DNA from: JAGNKE01 sp965230245
Lineage (GTDB): Bacteria > Pseudomonadota > Alphaproteobacteria > Micavibrionales > Micavibrionaceae
Length of the DNA: 64,000 bases
Assembly: GCA_965230245.1 (NCBI GenBank)
Contig: OZ246000.1
Location: 2,363,156-2,427,155 of the forward strand
Direction: 5' to 3'
The notes below the pieces were generated by a model that saw only the letters and a program-made list of their open reading frames with translations, was not told the origin of the DNA and did no database searches. This document shows positions 61,544 to 64,000 of this stretch, piece by piece; position 1 is the stretch's first letter, and each line of letters begins with the position of its first letter. Made by a program: the position numbers and the translations under genes.

Positions 61544-62839
61544 TTATTGCCGCGGAACAGGAGGAAAGTCACCCTCATTTTCAGGCACAGGCAACATCAG
61601 TTGTTCTTCGATATCACTCAGACGGTAATCTGCAGGATCAATCCTGGGAATACCATCAATTAAAGCTTGAACACTAAAATTAAGAAGGTCATCATCCAGT
61701 GTAATTGCTGGAAGTCTGTAGTGGATACCATCGATCGCATGCAAAGGACGCATCGTGAAAGTTTCCGTTCTTGCTGCCTCCAATAACTCCGCACGTTGCA
61801 CGTACCCTCTGTCTTCAAGAACATTATAATAAACATCGTAAGGATTAATGCTGGGATCAAGCCCTTCTTCTTTAAGCGAAATGGCAATACTGTCCACTAT
61901 GCTTTGTGTCGGTTCCAGCTCGTAAAGATCAAAGTTACGCCAACCGTCAACGGCTGCCTGATAATTGGCAAGAGCCTGTGCTCCTGTTGCGCCGCCGCGG
62001 AAAAAAGAAGGATTATTCATGGCAGCAGAACCAATCTCATACATCGCATCTCGCCTGGAATTTAAGTCACCCGCCAAGCGGCCGGCGTTACTAGGGCCGA
62101 TATTGTACCCGGCATATAATGCCCCTGCATTCCCGTAATCACTTGCATCCACTCCGGCATCTTCTGCAATCTCCTTCAACAGATAACCGGCGGTAAAAGT
62201 CGTTGTTGCGGCCAAATCCAAACGTGTATTATCAAAACGTTCCAGAAAATCTTCCGGCGGCTCAAAATAATTATTACCGACGATAATAGCGCCACCCTGA
62301 TCGTACTTTTCAAAACCTTCATACTCCGTGAACATACCTCGGCTCGCGGGAACAATATCTTGCGTCCATCCAAGTGTCGTGGTCCTGAAAAATTCATTTG
62401 AATCACTGGAATCAAGTGCATTCCCTAGAGTATTAATTCCATCACGCTCGATAGCAAGATTCCTGAATGCCCGCGTATACATTCGAACATTCTGGGCTTC
62501 AGCCAAAAAACCGGACTCTTCAAGATTATCGGCAATATCAGGCCCGTATCGCAACATCACATTAGCCATGGTTTCTTTGGTAAATTGCCAATCACCTTTG
62601 GCGTACGTAGGACTAACGAGCATTTCCGGATGACCCGAACGGCTTTCAACCCACCACATACCGCGTAATGTATCGGCATTAACACCTGTGGCTTCTGACA
62701 CACGCTCAAAAAGGGAAAGCACAACTGCGCGCCTATGGCTGAAATTCACAGCATAGAAATCGTCCGACCTATCCTGAAACATAGTGGAAAGATCAATTAC
62801 AGGAGGGTTTGAACCCTCATCATTCCTTTGATTACCCAA
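61544..62839 (-). CDS. lytic-transglycosylase-like protein without signal peptide
   Basis: The 431-residue protein has an SLT-like domain (about 40-260). GMWWVESRSGH holds a probable catalytic Glu65, followed by AKGDWQFTKETM in place of the usual GLMQ-type segment, and ALYAGYNIGPSNAGRL corresponds to the AYNAGPG motif. The domain carries long insertions between these motifs. No signal peptide or membrane helix is seen. The C-terminal 170 residues have no recognised domain. It may be a cytoplasm-made hydrolase exported by another route or a non-enzymatic relative. Confidence 0.65.
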   Translation of the reverse strand: MGNQRNDEGSNPPVIDLSTMFQDRSDDFYAVNFSHRRAVVLSLFERVSEATGVNADTLRGMWWVESRSGHPEMLVSPTYAKGDWQFTKETMANVMLRYGPDIADNLEESGFLAEAQNVRMYTRAFRNLAIERDGINTLGNALDSSDSNEFFRTTTLGWTQDIVPASRGMFTEYEGFEKYDQGGAIIVGNNYFEPPEDFLERFDNTRLDLAATTTFTAGYLLKEIAEDAGVDASDYGNAGALYAGYNIGPSNAGRLAGDLNSRRDAMYEIGSAAMNNPSFFRGGATGAQALANYQAAVDGWRNFDLYELEPTQSIVDSIAISLKEEGLDPSINPYDVYYNVLEDRGYVQRAELLEAARTETFTMRPLHAIDGIHYRLPAITLDDDLLNFSVQALIDGIPRIDPADYRLSDIEEQLMLPVPENEGDFPPVPRQ

Positions 62840-62992
62840 AATAACACCCGTTTTTTCTTTTTATGATAATACCGAAAATAATTTGAATTAGGCAAATATA
62901 TTTTAAGTATGCTTTAATGGGACTATCAAGTATTCAGCCATTACAATAGCCACTTTGTTAGATGGTGATTGCAAATAAATACGAGAGAAAAA

Positions 62993-63658
62993 ATGAAAAA
63001 CCTTTGGATTCTGATGCTTTTTCTAGCCTTGACAGCACCAGCGACTACATCATTCGCACAATCAAAAAAACCGGCAAAGCTCTGGAATACAGAGCCGAGA
63101 AGCGAAAGAGAAAATACCGGCAATTCTCCTTTACCATCCATAGGTATTGGAAATACGCCGGACACCAAAGCCAAGAAAAGTACCGGCAACAAAGCTGGCA
63201 CAAACAGCTCCTCTTCCGAAGAAGCTGCCGCATCCGACGGACCTTTAAAACCAATAAATGTAGATAAAAATTTTAAAGCACATGCACGAAACGTGGCCCA
63301 TAACTGTATTAATTCTTGGGAAAGCGACGGATGCCTGACCGCTACGTCAGAATCTGCAATGGTTCTGATTTCACAATACGGCGCGAAACTGCAACATATG
63401 GACATGGATGAGCAAAAAGAGAAATTAAAGCAGGAATGTGCAGCATCAACGGCGGCATCGCAAAAAAGCGGTTTCCCTGCATACGCTATGAAAAGTGCCT
63501 ATACCACATGCGCTAATACGATCTACGATATACAGGTCACAACGGGGATTAATCCCGACCCTAACTATTACCAACTTCTGGTGGGTACAATCCTCTGCAT
63601 GAATAAAAGCAATCAGTGCGGCGAAATAGAAGACGGATTAAAGAAAACGCTTCTCTAG
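62993..63658 (+). CDS. secreted hypothetical protein
   Basis: The 222-residue product has a clear signal peptide (LWILMLFLALTAPATTSFA, cleaved at about 22), a Ser/Lys/Gly-rich spacer and a C-terminal domain (about 95-222) with six or more cysteines (HNCINSW, DGCLTA, KQECAA, TTCANT, ILCMNKSNQCGEIEDG). These probably form disulfide bonds in the periplasm. GAGAG precedes the ATG at 62993. The family is unknown. It is divergent from the transglycosylase-like gene, with 153 AT-rich bases between them. Confidence 0.65.
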   Translation: MKNLWILMLFLALTAPATTSFAQSKKPAKLWNTEPRSERENTGNSPLPSIGIGNTPDTKAKKSTGNKAGTNSSSSEEAAASDGPLKPINVDKNFKAHARNVAHNCINSWESDGCLTATSESAMVLISQYGAKLQHMDMDEQKEKLKQECAASTAASQKSGFPAYAMKSAYTTCANTIYDIQVTTGINPDPNYYQLLVGTILCMNKSNQCGEIEDGLKKTLL

Positions 63659-63689
63659 CCCGCATAGGAAAAAATACTGCGACAGAATA

Positions 63690-64000
63690 TCAGGCTGCTT
63701 CGGCCTTCTTGTTTACATCGGCCAAGAACTCGCCAAACGTTTCAACGGCGGCTTTAACGCGCGGCGCATATTTTTCAATAAACGCCTGATCTAGTGCTGC
63801 CCCATCCTGATATGCTTTCAAAGCTTCGGCGCCATCATAATCACAACCTGAAAGACGGAGCGTCAAAACTTCAGGATCAGCACCAAACGCCGTACCCGGC
63901 AAAGTCGCAAGCGTATAATCCTTTAGAAGCACATCAGCAAGATCCTTCGATGTCTTCACACCGGCTTTGGCCATTGCTTCTCTATGCGCATCAAAATTTG
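63690..64000 (-). CDS. PLP-dependent aminotransferase, C-terminal part (gene runs off the window)
   Basis: The frame is open from the window edge to a stop at 63690, giving about 102 residues. LLKDYTLATLPGTAFGADPE plus VLTLRLSGCDYDG matches the C-terminal domain of class I aminotransferases, in which an Arg in the xLRLS segment binds the substrate carboxylate. A methionine at 63974 is internal, not the start. Substrate and gene name cannot be given from this end alone. Confidence 0.75.
   Translation of the reverse strand, partial: NFDAHREAMAKAGVKTSKDLADVLLKDYTLATLPGTAFGADPEVLTLRLSGCDYDGAEALKAYQDGAALDQAFIEKYAPRVKAAVETFGEFLADVNKKAEAA

Noticed and set aside
1..64000. CRISPR arrays, insertion sequences, integrases or rRNA genes
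   Set aside because: No regularly spaced repeats, transposase motifs or rRNA sequence were found on reading the window.

Overview
The window reads as a continuous piece of an alphaproteobacterial chromosome, almost entirely coding, with no insertion sequence, prophage, CRISPR array or rRNA operon visible. The assignment rests on gene order: bamA-skp-lpxD-fabZ-lpxA-lpxI-lpxB-gltA-gltX-comEC-lexA-trpCDG-trpE-ppiD, then tpiA-secG-pyrG-kdsA-eno-ftsB-pdhABC-lpd-lipA-ratA-cinA-pgpA-ispDF-ntrYX-trkA-hfq-hflX-mazG, is the order found across Alphaproteobacteria. Other supporting signs are a fused ispDF, an exact alphaproteobacterial LexA operator (GTTC-N7-GTTC), LpxI instead of LpxH, and pairs or clusters of GANTC (the CcrM methylation sequence). 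Base composition is around the mid-40s percent GC by eye, low for many free-living members. A Micavibrio-like or other deep-branching lineage is possible, but the sequence alone does not decide it.

Layout. 1-5.1 kb: the outer-membrane and lipid A block on the plus strand, ending at a hairpin terminator. 5.2-8.1 kb: gltA and gltX on the minus strand. 8.1-18.5 kb: comEC (plus), then lexA, trpC, trpD, trpG, trpE and ppiD (minus), with a divergent polysaccharide deacetylase gene (plus) between trpG and trpE. 18.6-34.6 kb: a long plus-strand run with tpiA, secG, pyrG, kdsA, eno, an AlgH-like protein, ftsB and the pyruvate dehydrogenase/lipoate cluster. That cluster holds several uncharacterised genes: a secreted protein between pdhB and pdhC, a SLOG-type Rossmann protein between pdhC and lpd, and two exported proteins between lpd and lipA. 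34.6-37.4 kb: a 25-residue membrane peptide gene, ratA, cinA, pgpA and ispDF. 37.4-46 kb: the NtrYX two-component system, trkA, murI, a HAD phosphatase, hfq and hflX. 46-58.9 kb: a long minus-strand run with mazG, trkH, two unknown membrane genes, zur, an MBL hydrolase, tatD, metG, holB, tmk, a D,D-carboxypeptidase, rlpA, mltB and a potassium channel.

The last 5 kb, after tRNA-Ser(UGA), is the least conventional part. It holds a cysteine-rich protein of unknown function, a GNAT/ATP-grasp ligase resembling N-acetylglutaminylglutamine synthetase without its usual partner, a lytic-transglycosylase-like protein with no signal peptide, a secreted unknown protein, and the end of an aminotransferase gene that runs off the window.

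Functionally the window is dominated by envelope building (Bam/Skp, lipid A, KDO, MurI, PBP5-type carboxypeptidase, RlpA, MltB) and central carbon flow (TPI, enolase, PDH, citrate synthase). Potassium and osmotic balance also recur (TrkA, TrkH, a TVGFGD channel, an NAGGN-like ligase). No clearly new multi-gene system is evident. The best leads are the unknown genes inside conserved operons, the GANTC cluster in front of ftsB, and the accessory stretch at 59.1-63.7 kb.
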